Assembly (NCBI GenBank): GCA_030062745.1
Contig: CP099840.1
Location: 12,910,437-12,974,436, forward strand
Origin: Capitulum mitella
Lineage: Eukaryota; Arthropoda; Thecostraca; Pollicipedomorpha; Pollicipedidae
Length of the DNA: 64,000 nucleotides
Direction of reading: 5' to 3'
Under the pieces are notes generated by a model that searched no databases, was not told the DNA's origin, and saw only the letters and a program-made list of their open reading frames with translations. Below, piece after piece: positions 60,201 through 64,000 of this stretch (positions within the stretch are counted from its first letter, which is position 1; every line of letters starts with the position of its first letter). Made by a program: the position numbers and the translations under genes.

Positions 60201-60248
60201 CTTGTTCCAGTGCGCCTGGCACGCCGGGAGACTCCCAAGTCCAAATGA
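10784..60248 (+). CDS. tmod: Tropomodulin, complete gene with alternative first and last exons
   Basis: Tropomodulin caps the slow-growing (pointed) end of actin filaments and binds tropomyosin, setting thin-filament length in muscle and stabilising membrane-associated actin. Common exons: 30026-30151, 35671-35838, 40440-40563, 45735-45958, 55931-56085, 56923-57019, 57473-57620, 60211-60248. They code 359 residues, close to vertebrate TMOD1. One of three first exons (10784-10837, 28820-29026, 29836-29916) adds 18, 69 or 27 residues, giving 377, 428 or 386. Order of regions: first tropomyosin site (exon 30026), first actin site (35671), second tropomyosin site (40440 into 45735), then a leucine-rich-repeat second actin site (45735 to 57620). 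All junctions are GT-AG and every phase closes. A further last exon at 58600-59039 is also compatible. I recognised the family by sequence from memory; the isoform usage is inferred. Confidence 0.96.
10960..11195. repeat. Minisatellite, about 28-bp unit, about 8 diverged copies
   Basis: The repeating phrase is GTTCCGTCTGTCAG then TATCAGTGATGGT, with substitutions and small indels between copies (10975-11190). It lies just inside the tmod first intron, 120 bases after exon A. Confidence 0.8.
11296..11380. mobile_element. Very short inverted-repeat element (hAT-like MITE)
   Basis: Begins CACTGGCGGATCCAGGAGGG and ends with the near complement (TCTGGATCCGTCCTTGTG), making an 85-bp fold-back. A CAxTGGCGGATCCAGG terminus is familiar from non-autonomous hAT-like elements of invertebrates. 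The ten-plus-base G run immediately before it may be part of the insertion site. The family call is tentative. Confidence 0.5.
11829..12080 (-). mobile_element. Partial copy of the CAGGCACGTAGCCAGG hAT-like MITE
   Basis: Inverted relative to the copies at 26999 and 32181. It has a degenerate terminus CTGGCACGTTGCCAGGATTT, then the shared internal stretch gtcatacgccactggcatatgac, then atatctagtgtagaccgctt. The other terminus is not recognisable, so it is truncated or decayed. Confidence 0.6.
12734..13945 (+). mobile_element. piggyBac-like non-autonomous element, copy 1
   Basis: A 1212-bp element very similar along its whole length to 52008-53214. Left flank is TTAA (12730-12733) and right flank is CTAA (13946-13949), a decayed TTAA. 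It starts CCCGTCCCCGACTG and ends with the near complement (CGGTCGTGCGCGGG). TTAA duplications and CCC...GGG termini are characteristic of piggyBac transposons. There is no transposase; the longest frame (13576-14001) is broken in the other copy. It contains clustered AGGTCA half-sites and a G/C-rich hairpin just inside the left end. Confidence 0.75.
12747..12770. other. Terminal hairpin of piggyBac-like copy 1
   Basis: Seven Gs, an A, then CAGT-TG-ACTG and six Cs form a hairpin with a four-base-pair upper stem and a G:C lower stem. In copy 2 the upper stem is CTGT-TG-ACAG, so both partners changed and pairing was kept. Confidence 0.75.
14219..14370. repeat. 24-bp minisatellite, six copies
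   Basis: The unit is a 24-mer, GTGGAGCGGTCCTGCCG then AGGTCAG. Six full copies plus a partial one follow each other with one to three changes each. Because 24 is a multiple of three, the array creates an in-frame repeat (GGAVLPRS) inside a frame of 192 codons that I do not accept as a gene. Junctions create AGGTCA and CAGGTG motifs at regular 24-bp spacing. Confidence 0.92.
18065..18475 (+). mobile_element. 411-bp inverted-repeat element (AGGGGTGTCGATTT termini)
   Basis: Starts AGGGGTGTCGATTTCTGT and ends ACAAATCGACACCCCT, an inverted repeat of about 16 bases. The interior has no coding capacity. A related but end-truncated copy lies at 41748-41978, sharing cctgacaacctaa, caaattt...cggattt.gc, ggaaaat, ttggaggggacc and aaatcgaca. 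It is a MITE-type element whose superfamily I cannot fix. Confidence 0.75.
18836..19060. other. GC-rich island in the tmod first intron
   Basis: Dense CpG sequence including a CCGCGGCGCCGCGG palindrome and a GGGGCGGGGC GC-box-like run, abruptly bordered by AT-rich DNA. The open frames across it on the minus strand are compositional. It could be an unrecognised promoter or enhancer; nothing in the sequence proves this. Confidence 0.4.
20595..20700. repeat. Short tandem duplication, about 50-bp unit, two copies
   Basis: gagaacgttgcagcatgtcg...ggctctacatta is followed by aagaacgtcgcagcatgtcc...ggctctgcacca, two diverged copies next to each other. No further structure seen. Confidence 0.6.
23479..23648. 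repeat. 32-bp minisatellite, five copies
   Basis: The unit is 32 bases, GCTGGCTGGTCTGTACCC then TGCTGCTGGGTCCG. Five copies and a partial sixth, diverging progressively. The long frames on both strands here come from the repeat. Confidence 0.9.
24240..24475. repeat. Highly degenerate GAGTCAC/GAGTTAC-rich tract
   Basis: Recurring gagtcac, gagttac, ggtcacaag and agtcacgag words suggest an old, decayed tandem repeat. No unit can be aligned reliably by eye. Confidence 0.35.
25020..25052. repeat. CT-rich microsatellite
   Basis: A tctctctctttctctctctctctct run in the tmod first intron. A simple-sequence repeat only. Confidence 0.85.
25646..25701. repeat. 19-bp minisatellite, three copies
   Basis: Three adjacent copies of GATCCGGCCGTCCGGCTCC (first base pair variable) directly before the 21-bp array. 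Confidence 0.85.
25731..25877. repeat. 21-bp minisatellite with 63-bp higher-order pattern
   Basis: Seven 21-base units of the type gtgagccagccgggcacagc-t. Two variants alternate (agccagccggg, agactgatagg, agacagccggg), so the pattern largely repeats every three units. The 21-bp length keeps one frame open and explains the Ser-Cys-Ala-rich minus-strand frame over it. Confidence 0.88.
25950..26268. repeat. 22-bp minisatellite, about 14 diverged copies
   Basis: The repeating unit is GAGCTGGGTCAGTCCTGTGTCT, with frequent substitutions and a few length changes. Together with the 19-bp and 21-bp arrays it makes a continuous 600-bp block of tandem repeats. Confidence 0.85.
26999..27253 (+). mobile_element. 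hAT-like MITE, CAGGCACGTAGCCAGG family, copy 2
   Basis: Begins CAGGAACGTAGCCAAG and ends CCTGGCTACGTGCCTG, a 16-base inverted repeat with three mismatches. It contains the internal hairpin gtcatatg-cctgtga-catatgac shared with the copies at 11829 and 32181. An AT microsatellite begins six bases after its right end. Non-coding, 255 bp. Confidence 0.75.
27259..27329. repeat. AT dinucleotide microsatellite
   Basis: About 18 perfect TA repeats followed by tatatgata and further TA-rich sequence, immediately beside the hAT-like element ending at 27253. Confidence 0.95.
28043..28215 (+). mobile_element. Decayed dispersed repeat, related to 53449-53620
   Basis: Shares gcgtag, gaggggt-like, attg-cg-ca-atggtttg and a T-rich/A-rich tail ending near atttgat with 53449-53620. 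The similarity is patchy by eye, so this is a tentative call. The gcgtagycc start resembles other hAT-like MITE ends in the window. Confidence 0.35.
28405..28615. repeat. 24-bp minisatellite with degenerate left part
   Basis: The right half holds four good copies of CTGTCTGCAGACCGCGTGCC-GTGG. The left half has decayed copies (gtctgcagaccatgtgg, tgtagaccgtgtagctg, tgtagaccgagtcg). It lies 200 bases before tmod first exon B. Confidence 0.85.
28649..28780. repeat. 37-bp minisatellite just upstream of tmod first exon B
   Basis: Three and a half copies of a 37-base unit (CTGACCTGCTCAGTAAGCGC then GGTACTGACCAGGTGTT), 96-99% alike between the first two copies. It ends 40 bases before the ATG at 28820, so it lies in the promoter or 5' UTR of that isoform. 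Confidence 0.93.
28820..29026 (+). CDS. tmod: tmod alternative first exon B (long N-terminus)
   Basis: The ATG at 28820 in a strong context (cggccATGg) opens 69 codons. It begins MERDRWGHDQPSPPREEPAE, followed by a Pro/Ala/Gly-rich stretch, SDGDSDGDSDEYEEV, then TTVTRTVKKTTYTPKALSRH and Q. It ends in phase 0 before GTGACG at 29027, compatible with the common exon at 30026. The acidic SDGDSDGDSDEYEEV and basic Thr-rich TTVTRTVKKTT blocks resemble N-terminal extensions of arthropod tropomodulin isoforms, as I recall them. This would give a 428-residue isoform. The frame is rich in third-position G/C like the proven exons. Confidence 0.72.
29027..29835 (+). other. Intron/promoter region between tmod first exons B and C
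   Basis: GC-rich, with a TGTGTGCGTGCG-type simple repeat near 29305-29345 and a TATA box at 29508. The overlapping open frames (29146-29718, 29533-29976 reverse) are composition-driven and do not match a family. Confidence 0.65.
29508..29513 (+). promoter_or_regulatory. TATA box for tmod first exon C
   Basis: TATAAA in the context ggctcggcTATAAAtggc, surrounded by GC-rich DNA, 323 bases before the ATG at 29836. A start site around 29540 would leave a 5' UTR of about 300 bases. Inferred from motif and position. Confidence 0.5.
29836..29916 (+). CDS. tmod: tmod alternative first exon C
   Basis: Perfect Kozak context (gccgccaccATGt). It encodes 27 residues, MYTARVTSQTRSSISATSTF then ESFFTGT, rich in Ser and Thr. 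It ends in phase 0 before GTTAGC at 29917, only 109 bases before the common exon at 30026. The donor is weaker than average. Joining gives a 386-residue protein. The start context, phase and proximity make this the most convincing short first exon. Confidence 0.7.
30026..30151 (+). CDS. tmod: tmod common exon, first tropomyosin-binding site
   Basis: After accag it reads DGANKKLFGKDLSEYDNMDM, then DDMLDQLTAEEIDMLTRDVD and PD (42 codons, phase 0 at both ends; donor GTGAGT at 30152). The K-x-L-Y/F-G-K-D-L-x-E-Y-D...L-x-x-L-x-x-E-E-I-x-x-L pattern is the N-terminal tropomyosin-binding helix of tropomodulins. All three first exons can splice here. Confidence 0.96.
30630..30657. other. Perfect 12-bp hairpin in tmod intron
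   Basis: GCATAATCACTG, loop CCAG, CAGTGATTATGC: 12 uninterrupted base pairs with a four-base loop. Too short for a typical microRNA precursor. It may be the remnant of a fold-back element or a structured intronic site. Confidence 0.85.
32181..32456 (+). mobile_element. hAT-like MITE, CAGGCACGTAGCCAGG family, best copy
   Basis: Starts CAGGCACGTAGCCAGG and ends CCTGGCTACGTGTCTG, a 16-base inverted repeat with one mismatch. It is flanked by tgtgttac (32173-32180) and tatgttac (32457-32464), a 7/8 match that fits the 8-bp target duplication of hAT transposons. 276 bp, no coding capacity. It contains the conserved internal fold gtcatgtgcc-agt-ggcatatggc. Confidence 0.85.
33640..34260. other. GC-rich island in tmod intron
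   Basis: A CpG-rich block between AT-rich flanks, with overlapping open frames of 145-156 codons on both strands that resemble no family. The symmetry of the frames on both strands points to base composition and not to coding. Possible regulatory island. Confidence 0.4.
34687..34714. repeat. AACTG pentanucleotide microsatellite
   Basis: Five perfect tandem copies of aactg (aactgaactgaactg...), preceded by AATAAAC. Confidence 0.95.
35671..35838 (+). CDS. tmod: tmod exon, first actin-binding region
   Basis: Follows gggcag in phase 0 and reads DSLMPPDQRTAYRCDKSATG, then PLNRKKLIDHINDQALNEPD, RPEPVPFQAGLIRGKK. It ends in phase 0 before GTGAGT at 35839. LPPxxRxxxxxxKxxTGPxxRxxLxxHL/IxxQA is the first actin-binding site of tropomodulins, ending in the RGKxW block that crosses into the next exon. 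Confidence 0.97.
35839..40439 (+). other. tmod intron, 4.6 kb
   Basis: GTGAGT donor, acceptor cccgacag. I see no mobile element, coding exon or strong repeat. There are scattered A/T runs (39050-39065) and a short C-run at 39629-39642. Confidence 0.75.
40440..40563 (+). CDS. tmod: tmod exon, second tropomyosin-binding site
   Basis: Reads WTPAPIPEKEQRADEQIALD, then LGDEYESALTDASENELVDL and A. It ends in phase 1 before GTGAGC at 40564. The initial W completes RGKKW. The acidic helix with DEYExALxxAxExELxDLAxIL is the second tropomyosin-binding site. Confidence 0.96.
41748..41978 (+). mobile_element. Truncated relative of the 18065-18475 element
   Basis: Shares ordered words with 18065-18475, including cctgacaacctaa, a ttcctggacggattt / ttctcaacggattt block, atttaccaaata, gcggaaaatattgg, ttggaggggacca and the end agaaatcgacatc. 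The left inverted repeat is missing. Non-coding. Confidence 0.6.
43438..43564. other. Nested multi-hairpin (cloverleaf-like) fold-back
   Basis: The outer arms ATATGCCTTTCTAGGC (43438-43453) and GCCAGATAGGCATAT (43550-43564) pair with one mismatch and one bulge. Inside lie a perfect hairpin GTTAAGTCG-TTTA-CGACTTAAC (43454-43475), an arm CTAACC/GGTTAG (43485/43545), and within that AGCCG/CGGCT (43495/43512) and GGACA/TGTCC (43524/43536). It is not a tRNA, having no TTCGANNC box. It could be a structured RNA or a fold-back transposon end. Confidence 0.7.
43598..43880. mobile_element. Fold-back repeat with GTAGCCAG termini
   Basis: The left border contains agtagccaggactgacg and the right border ccgtctggctacgctactgg, imperfect inverted repeats around about 280 bp of AT-rich non-coding DNA. 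The GTAGCCAG core is shared with the hAT-like MITEs here, but the interior is different. The borders are approximate. Confidence 0.5.
45735..45958 (+). CDS. tmod: tmod exon, end of second tropomyosin site and start of LRR domain
   Basis: Completes Ala and reads ILGFHSMMNQDQYHASLLGK, then KLDTDEVGWSGITRASRPKP, MAPEPPNPTDPEQAIERVKK and DDPEMRQLNLNNIK. It ends in phase 0 before GTCAGT at 45959. ILGFHSMMNQxQYHxxL and the NPTDxExxIxxVxxxDxxxxxLNLNNIK entry into the leucine-rich repeats are unmistakable for tropomodulin. Confidence 0.98.
46890..47565 (+). repeat. Dispersed repeat family B, copy 1
   Basis: Diverged but collinear with 49650-50375. Shared ordered words are cagcgtcaaa, accacgggtcggatcg, acgagaattgaa, ggcaat, gattgagtgt-like, gatccagaga, cagcgac, and at the right end ccggctgcagtc and accaaataa. 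No open frame and no clear inverted ends, so the class is unknown. Confidence 0.65.
47935..48145 (+). repeat. Dispersed repeat family C, copy 1
   Basis: Shares with 48480-48720 the ordered blocks gaaaccgatacctttggaaac, gtggt, aaccttgcttaac, ctgtatactcagttt-gttg-cgt and tttggtgcat. A fragment with ttaaccttgcttaacaaagtaagcg recurs at 50781-50805. Non-coding. Confidence 0.6.
48480..48720 (+). repeat. Dispersed repeat family C, copy 2
   Basis: Second copy of the family at 47935, reading aaagccgatacttttgcaaac, aagccttgcttaacaaagtaagcgcc, ctatacactcagtttcgttgacgt and ggtgcatttgatgtgcatt. It lies 340 bases from copy 1 in the same orientation. Confidence 0.6.
49650..50375 (+). repeat. Dispersed repeat family B, copy 2
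   Basis: Homologous to 46890-47565 with substantial divergence and some extra sequence around 49840-49920. Both copies are in the plus orientation, 2.8 kb apart, flanking the family C copies. This suggests either a segmental duplication or repeated insertion. Confidence 0.65.
51360..51910. other. GC-rich island next to piggyBac-like copy 2
   Basis: About 550 bases of dense CpG sequence with long open frames on both strands (up to 178 codons) rich in Arg, Ala, Ser and Pro, typical of compositional artefacts. It lies 100 bases before the transposon. A promoter or enhancer role is possible but unproven. Confidence 0.4.
52008..53214 (+). mobile_element. piggyBac-like non-autonomous element, copy 2
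   Basis: 1207 bp, flanked on both sides by perfect TTAA (52004-52007, 53215-53218). It starts CCCGCCCCGACTGGGGGGG and ends GACGGTCGTGCGCGGG. It aligns with copy 1 (12734-13945) over its whole length with frequent point changes. No transposase frame; the only shared short frame is interrupted. It is non-autonomous and presumably mobilised by a piggyBac-type transposase elsewhere. It keeps the AGGTCA-rich segments and the left-end hairpin. Confidence 0.82.
52020..52044. other. Terminal hairpin of piggyBac-like copy 2
   Basis: Seven Gs, CTGT-TG-ACAG, CT, six Cs. The upper stem differs from copy 1 by a paired change (A:T to T:A) that leaves pairing intact. Confidence 0.75.
53449..53620 (+). mobile_element. 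Decayed dispersed repeat, related to 28043-28215
   Basis: Begins gcgtagcctgagggggtcagaggggtca and shares gctattg-cgcaaatggttt and the AT-rich tail with 28043-28215. No inverted right end seen. Tentative. Confidence 0.35.
53811..54069. repeat. 37-bp minisatellite, seven copies in a dimer pattern
   Basis: Seven 37-base units of the form GCTGACATAGTCTGCCGGT then GACGGTCTCTGTTGGCCA. Two variants (ggtctctgttggcca and ggtcgctggtggtcg) mostly alternate, giving a 74-bp higher-order period. A GC-rich tail follows to about 54200. Confidence 0.93.
55931..56085 (+). CDS. tmod: tmod exon, leucine-rich repeats
   Basis: Follows ggctgtttcag and reads TVSNEQFSRLVQSACTNTRL, then EGLLVSNTALDDSHAEKLVE, LIEKNPNIKEIR. 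It ends in phase 2 before GTAAAA at 56086. The pattern matches the LRR-like repeats of the C-terminal actin-binding domain. The sequence is more divergent from the insect and vertebrate proteins than the neighbouring exons. Confidence 0.92.
56086..56922 (+). other. tmod intron, 837 bases
   Basis: GTAAAA donor and a good pyrimidine-rich acceptor (attgtttttcag). It includes a GC-rich patch around 56390-56560. No element recognised. Confidence 0.8.
56923..57019 (+). CDS. tmod: tmod exon, SNFIS repeat
   Basis: Completes Ser and reads IESNFISPPMIARLVKALLV, then HKSVETFRAANQ. It ends in phase 0 before GTAAAT at 57020. (V/I)ESNFISxxxxxxLVxAL is a landmark of the tropomodulin LRR domain. Confidence 0.97.
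57020..57472 (+). other. tmod intron, 453 bases
   Basis: GTAAAT donor and tgctttcag acceptor (57464-57472). Unremarkable AT-rich sequence. Confidence 0.8.
57473..57620 (+). CDS. tmod: tmod last shared exon
   Basis: Phase 0 start; reads RSQVLGNKIEMEITKYIEQN, then PNILQLGLHFDFNDARARVS and AQLQKNRDR. It ends in phase 1 (T) before GTAAGT at 57621. NQRSxVLGNKxEMEIT and GxHxxxxxARxR are conserved. The single base T is completed by TG at 60211 (Leu) or TT at 58600 (Phe), so this is the branch point for two possible C-termini. Confidence 0.97.
57621..58599 (+). other. tmod intron before the alternative last exon
   Basis: 979 bases from GTAAGT to tcctacccgcag. An open frame of 217 codons (57798-58451) crosses it, but it has no resemblance to a known family and no coding bias that I can see. 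Confidence 0.7.
58600..59039 (+). CDS. tmod: Candidate alternative last exon of tmod (long acidic C-terminus)
   Basis: An acceptor (tcctacccgcag, 58588-58599) opens a 440-base frame that joins the T-ending exon at 57620 in phase. The junction would read NRDR-FRAARSGSHAVLKTTD, parallel to NRDR-LRLARRETPKSK of the standard end. After MSDSYSIRLPASAGLPERSG comes a Pro/Gly-rich linker. A long Ala/Asp/Val-rich amphipathic helix region follows (DDVTRAAEDVAARAQRAASD, then LARGLAKVAADG, VAHDVEKLVGDAEKVLVDVS), ending VERDFLDGNGH and TGA at 59037-59039. AATAAA at 59359-59364 follows 320 bases later. The tail is 145 residues and matches no family I know. The alternative reading is a small nested gene starting at the ATG at 58647. 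Third-position G/C is very high, as in proven exons. Confidence 0.55.
59040..60210 (+). other. tmod: 3' UTR of the alternative isoform, intron for the standard one
   Basis: Apart from the AATAAA at 59359 no feature stands out. The right end has the pyrimidine-rich acceptor ttttcttgttccag for the last exon. Short frames across 59425-59733 and 60036-60248 are intronic. Confidence 0.7.
59359..59364 (+). promoter_or_regulatory. Poly(A) signal for the alternative tmod last exon
   Basis: AATAAA in cagcAATAAAtacgg, 320 bases after the TGA of the 58600 exon and 850 bases before the standard last exon. Its presence between the two last exons supports an alternative 3' end. Confidence 0.5.
60211..60248 (+). 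CDS. tmod: tmod standard last exon and stop
   Basis: Completes Leu and reads RLARRETPKSK with TGA at 60246-60248. The short basic tail after RDR is the normal end of invertebrate tropomodulins. The acceptor is strong (cttgttccag). Confidence 0.88.
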
Positions 60249-60660
60249 GCTTACAGTGTAGCCCTGAATTAGGTATCACGTGGCACGTTTGGATCCGCAC
60301 TAGCCTGTCTGCACCTTTCAGTTGTTTTGTATATCATGTAAGCCTTCCGTAGTAAAAAGATAGACGATAACTTCCATCATATTTGTGTTGTCTTTATTAG
60401 CAAACAGAAATCGATTTCAACACATTTGTGTTGTTCCAATGGCACAATGACACAAAAAGCGATTAGATATTTGTTGTCTCAAATGAAACCAAAAAATAAT
60501 TTCGCATAGACGCATGATGTTTGTAGTGGTATTACGGCTCTGTAGAATAATAGCACCATAGCTGAGAATTTGTTTATTGTGATCAGGCCTTGTCTAAATT
60601 AGACGCGTGTTAAATTATATATATATATATATATATATATACCTTAAACCGCAATAAAAC
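60249..60660 (+). other. tmod 3' UTR with AT repeat and poly(A) signal
   Basis: An AT-rich trailer with a perfect (TA)n run at 60616-60642, followed at 60653-60658 by AATAAA (gcAATAAAac), the first canonical hexamer after the stop codon. The implied 3' UTR is about 420 bases. Confidence 0.6.
60616..60642. repeat. AT dinucleotide microsatellite
   Basis: About 13 perfect TA repeats just before the tmod poly(A) signal. Confidence 0.95.
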
Positions 60661-63600
60661 GTTGGGAGGACTCAAATAACCCTAAGAACTCTTAGCAGGG
60701 TTCAAATGGGTATCTGAGGGTGCCAAGCATTCCCAAAAATATGCAGAACAACCCTCCTGCTCCCAATACTCGTTTGAGTGAATTTTACAAAATACAAACG
60801 TTTTGGACCGCGTAGCAGCGAACTTTGATGAGACCCTCGTTACGCCCTAGCTTGCAAAGCAGTCGAAGGCTGCATGGTTGGCTTGGTGTTCGCGGCCTAC
60901 TAACGACGAAACCACGGTAACAGATAAGTAGTTCTACGAGCTTAGCGGAAGATAAACACAGCCGAACGCGGCCAATACATAGCTGCAAACACGTGGAACG
61001 CCGGCATCGGTTTAGGCCCGTTCCCACGCCTCCCGTATGCGGTGAAAACGAACAGGGCACAACACACACGAGCGTGGCGCTTCAGTTCGTCGCGGTAATT
61101 TTCTACATGATGCTTCCGAAGCAATGAATGCTAACAGACAAGGCAGTCGGGTTTTCAGGAGCCTTTTCACTTGCGGTGCCAATGCAGCGCCAATAATCGT
61201 ACTATGAGCATTATGGCGCGTTCAGAGAATGGGCGGAACTTTCTGGCAGAACCAGTAATGCTGCTGACGTTATTCCGTCATTTCATTCCGTCTTTGGATA
61301 ACGCAAGAACGCTCTACATGTTTAATATTAAGGTCAGCTGTTCCAGAATTCCATCGACCAGTTCTGGCTGTTTCGCAGCGCTGGATTAATGACCGTGTTT
61401 TGAGTGGCGCCTATTTTTGCTTGGTGGTGGGTTTTATGAGATGCGAATCGGCGCAACGAAGAATATAGGGTGAACGTTTAAGACCGGTAAAAATCAAACC
61501 GCCGGGACCGCCAAAGGTCGAGTGGCGTCCTTTAGATTATGAGTATGGCCAGGAGCGCGGTAGTCACCTGGACTAATACGCCAGTCTCTCGGTGCAGAGC
61601 ACAAACTCGTTTTCGTTCAGAAGTGCTTTGGCTTGATTTCTGTGCGTTGCCTCGACATGAAACTGGCAGCCGCTTGTTGGGAGCTGTGATGAGTGGCACG
61701 CTGTATTGCCCGAGCGTGGGGGATTTTTGTTCGGTGACAAGTCGGTTATCCCGGTGTGGCTGGCCGTCACGCGTCTGACAGCCAGGGGCCGCTGACAGAT
61801 GTTCCCGGTCGGCCAGGGACCGGCACAGACCGATTCGGCCGCCGTCTGATTGGTTCTGTCACTCTGGCACAGCGGTGGCACTGGCACCGTCGGCGCACGG
61901 TGCCGGATGTGATGCGTTCGACCGCGGGGCGAGTAAAGTCACATTGCCCGCCGTGTTTGCCGTTCTCTCTCATCATTAAATTAAAATGCGCTGTGAGTGA
62001 GCCGTGGATGTATTGAATGCATTGGCACTAAAGCTCCTAACAGCCATTGAAAAGTGTCTTTAGCATCTGGGTTCCTCAAAGGTCCGTATTTGCTTGGCAA
62101 TGAGAAAATGTAAACAGAGCTTCCGCAGCCACTACAAATCACCGGAAATGCAAAGGAAAGCTATTACCCACATTTGTTATCGGAAAACTTTGCCACAACC
62201 ATATTTTCCAATTGACATTTGCATTTGCTTAACATGTCTTTGTTCAGCATTTATTATGCTTTTTAAACTTACTGCATTCAACGAATCCATCATCATCGCT
62301 ACGACAAGCACGTCGTGTGATACCTGTGGCGAAATTTGTTTTACATGCGGTAGTTTTTTCCAGCTGTTTCACTAATGCCTTGAACTTCCCGTAGATGTAT
62401 GAGATGAATGACCTGTGATAAAATTGCTTTGCATTCTGGCGCCTTTTTAATGGAGGTTTCGTCAACTTATTGGCATTGCTTGATTTTGTTATTTTCCCAT
62501 GAAGCGAAAAGGTTTCCTAAACAGAAGGCATGCCACCAAGAGAAATTAAACAATTTCTAGCATGCGTGACCCCGTTTAACCTAGTTATTATTTTGTTTGT
62601 ACAATTTTTGACCCTTTCAACCTCTGGTCTTAAAATCTGAACACCGCAGAGTTCCTAATGATCCCCTAGTGGCGCTAGTAATGGTCTGAAAATTTCAGTT
62701 TGCTAACTCTGACAGGGATTCAGGACCTTATTTTCAGAGGCCCGCACTGTGCGGAAATTTCATCTACGAAGAAACAAGTGTAATGTAGACAATCCTCTTG
62801 TTCTGAGACTGATTAAGGCGTGTGATATCAAATTCACGGGGGAGGGCTAGGCTTTCGGCTGGGGCCTCCAACTTCTAGGGGCCTTGTCGTTCGGCAACAT
62901 GCGTTGCGTTTACTTCGTTGATGCGCACGAGGACGCAAGAGGAGAGTAATGCAACAAAAAGCATTATCATTATCTCACCGATAAAATTAATGAGAATAAT
63001 GTCTACAGATACTGGTATTGATTGTTAACTAAATTCTGGGAAACTGTGTGTATAACTAGGGTCCTATAGCATGCGTTATTTGGTTGCGCGAGGCCCACGG
63101 GAAAAAACACGGCGTCACGATCGCAAAAACAGTATTCGTCTCACTGAATAAGGCAAAAAAGTAGGCTTTTTGTCCGGTAGGTAAGTTGCATTCGACTGAT
63201 AGTCCGCAAATATCCATTCCATCAATCGACATTCCACCACTTAATTGGCAAATTCCTATTCCATCGGAAAATTCAAATTCGGTCACTTGACATATGACGT
63301 TCTGATATTCGGCTAATCGCATTGTCGCATTCGGGACTTGGACATGTCAGCAAAAACACAGTCGTCGTTTCAGGATTCTCCTTTCTGCATTCGACTATTT
63401 GCACCATCGATGACATTACATTCATCAAAACAGCGTCTGATGAGGTAAAGCTAGATGGCGCTGAGCGTCAATGAGTCAAACCTAAACTGCGCAGAAATGT
63501 ATCTAAAATGAGGCGCACTGACCAAACATATCGGCAACTACTTACGCCCAATACAAATTTCGGGCACCTTCATGACTATGATGTGACTGCAACGTGGGGG

Positions 63601-64000
63601 GCATTAATTTTAGGCTAGACATAGACATATATTGTTTCAACTTTATATTTGTTGGTCTACCGCTTGCTTAACTTTCTTATTGTTTACCGCGATCTTTTTT
63701 AAGCGCACAGTATGCGACTTCTGTATTCGATTTATCCTTCTGGCACTTGAACACCACGAGCCGGAGAAAATTTAAGTCCAGAAATGATTGAGAATGGACA
63801 TCCTGAACAAACTGAAGTTTATTTGATGTTTCTTGTTTGTTTAGCCTTTCTGTTATCAATTATCTTGTTCTGATGGTATTAATTTTAGAAGGACCTGGAA
63901 GTGATTTTTCCCAACAGCTGATCGCTCTTGCCCAGAATTTGCCTAAACGCACGTATAGTAACGGCATGTTTTGTATGGATATGCAAGCATACTAAATTTT
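60661..64000. other. Downstream intergenic DNA, no gene recognised
   Basis: Moderately AT-rich. Open frames up to about 100 codons (61573-61887 reverse, 62094-62375) resemble no known protein and overlap frames on the other strand. A GC-richer patch lies at 61500-61960. I see no clear transposon, repeat array or RNA gene here. Confidence 0.65.

Overview
The window is eukaryotic genomic DNA, almost certainly from an invertebrate and most likely an arthropod. Its genes are split by GT-AG introns, the exons are GC-rich, and the introns are full of minisatellites and short non-autonomous DNA transposons. Conserved coding exons fill about 3.7 kb of the 64 kb. I cannot name the species. A crustacean is a guess from the tropomodulin isoform layout and the repeat style, not a demonstrated fact.

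Two plus-strand genes lie in tandem. The first (376-8484) is the 3' half of the gene for the second-largest subunit of RNA polymerase III (POLR3B/RPC2). Eleven exons encode the C-terminal 542 residues, including the [12 protein letters not shown] and [12 protein letters not shown] signatures and a C-terminal CxxC...CxxC zinc site; the 5' half lies before the window. The frames and intron phases close perfectly except for one extra base in the fifth exon, near 4820-4827. The second gene (10784-60248) is tropomodulin (tmod), the capping protein of actin pointed ends, and it is complete. It has three alternative first exons (10784, 28820, 29836), all joining in phase 0 to the common exon at 30026. 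Eight exons then encode the tropomyosin-binding, actin-binding and leucine-rich-repeat regions. A previously unlooked-for candidate alternative last exon (58600-59039) is phase-compatible and has its own poly(A) signal; it would add a 145-residue acidic, Ala/Asp/Val-rich tail.

Region by region: 1-8484 POLR3B, with a 28-bp minisatellite in an intron and a 50-bp minisatellite made from an exon end plus its splice donor; 8485-10783 intergenic; 10838-28819 a long first intron of tmod holding a piggyBac-like element, hAT-like elements and several minisatellites; 28820-30151 the clustered alternative starts and common exon; 30152-60210 the remaining tmod exons in large introns with more transposons, a nested hairpin structure at 43438-43564 and GC-rich islands; 60249-64000 the 3' UTR and downstream DNA in which I recognise no gene.

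The strongest unusual observations are the alternative tmod C-terminal exon, the tandemly copied splice donor in POLR3B, and a pair of 1.2-kb TTAA-flanked elements. These elements share clustered AGGTCA half-sites and a terminal hairpin that shows a compensatory base change. I found no CRISPR array, no operon and no convincing autonomous transposon gene.
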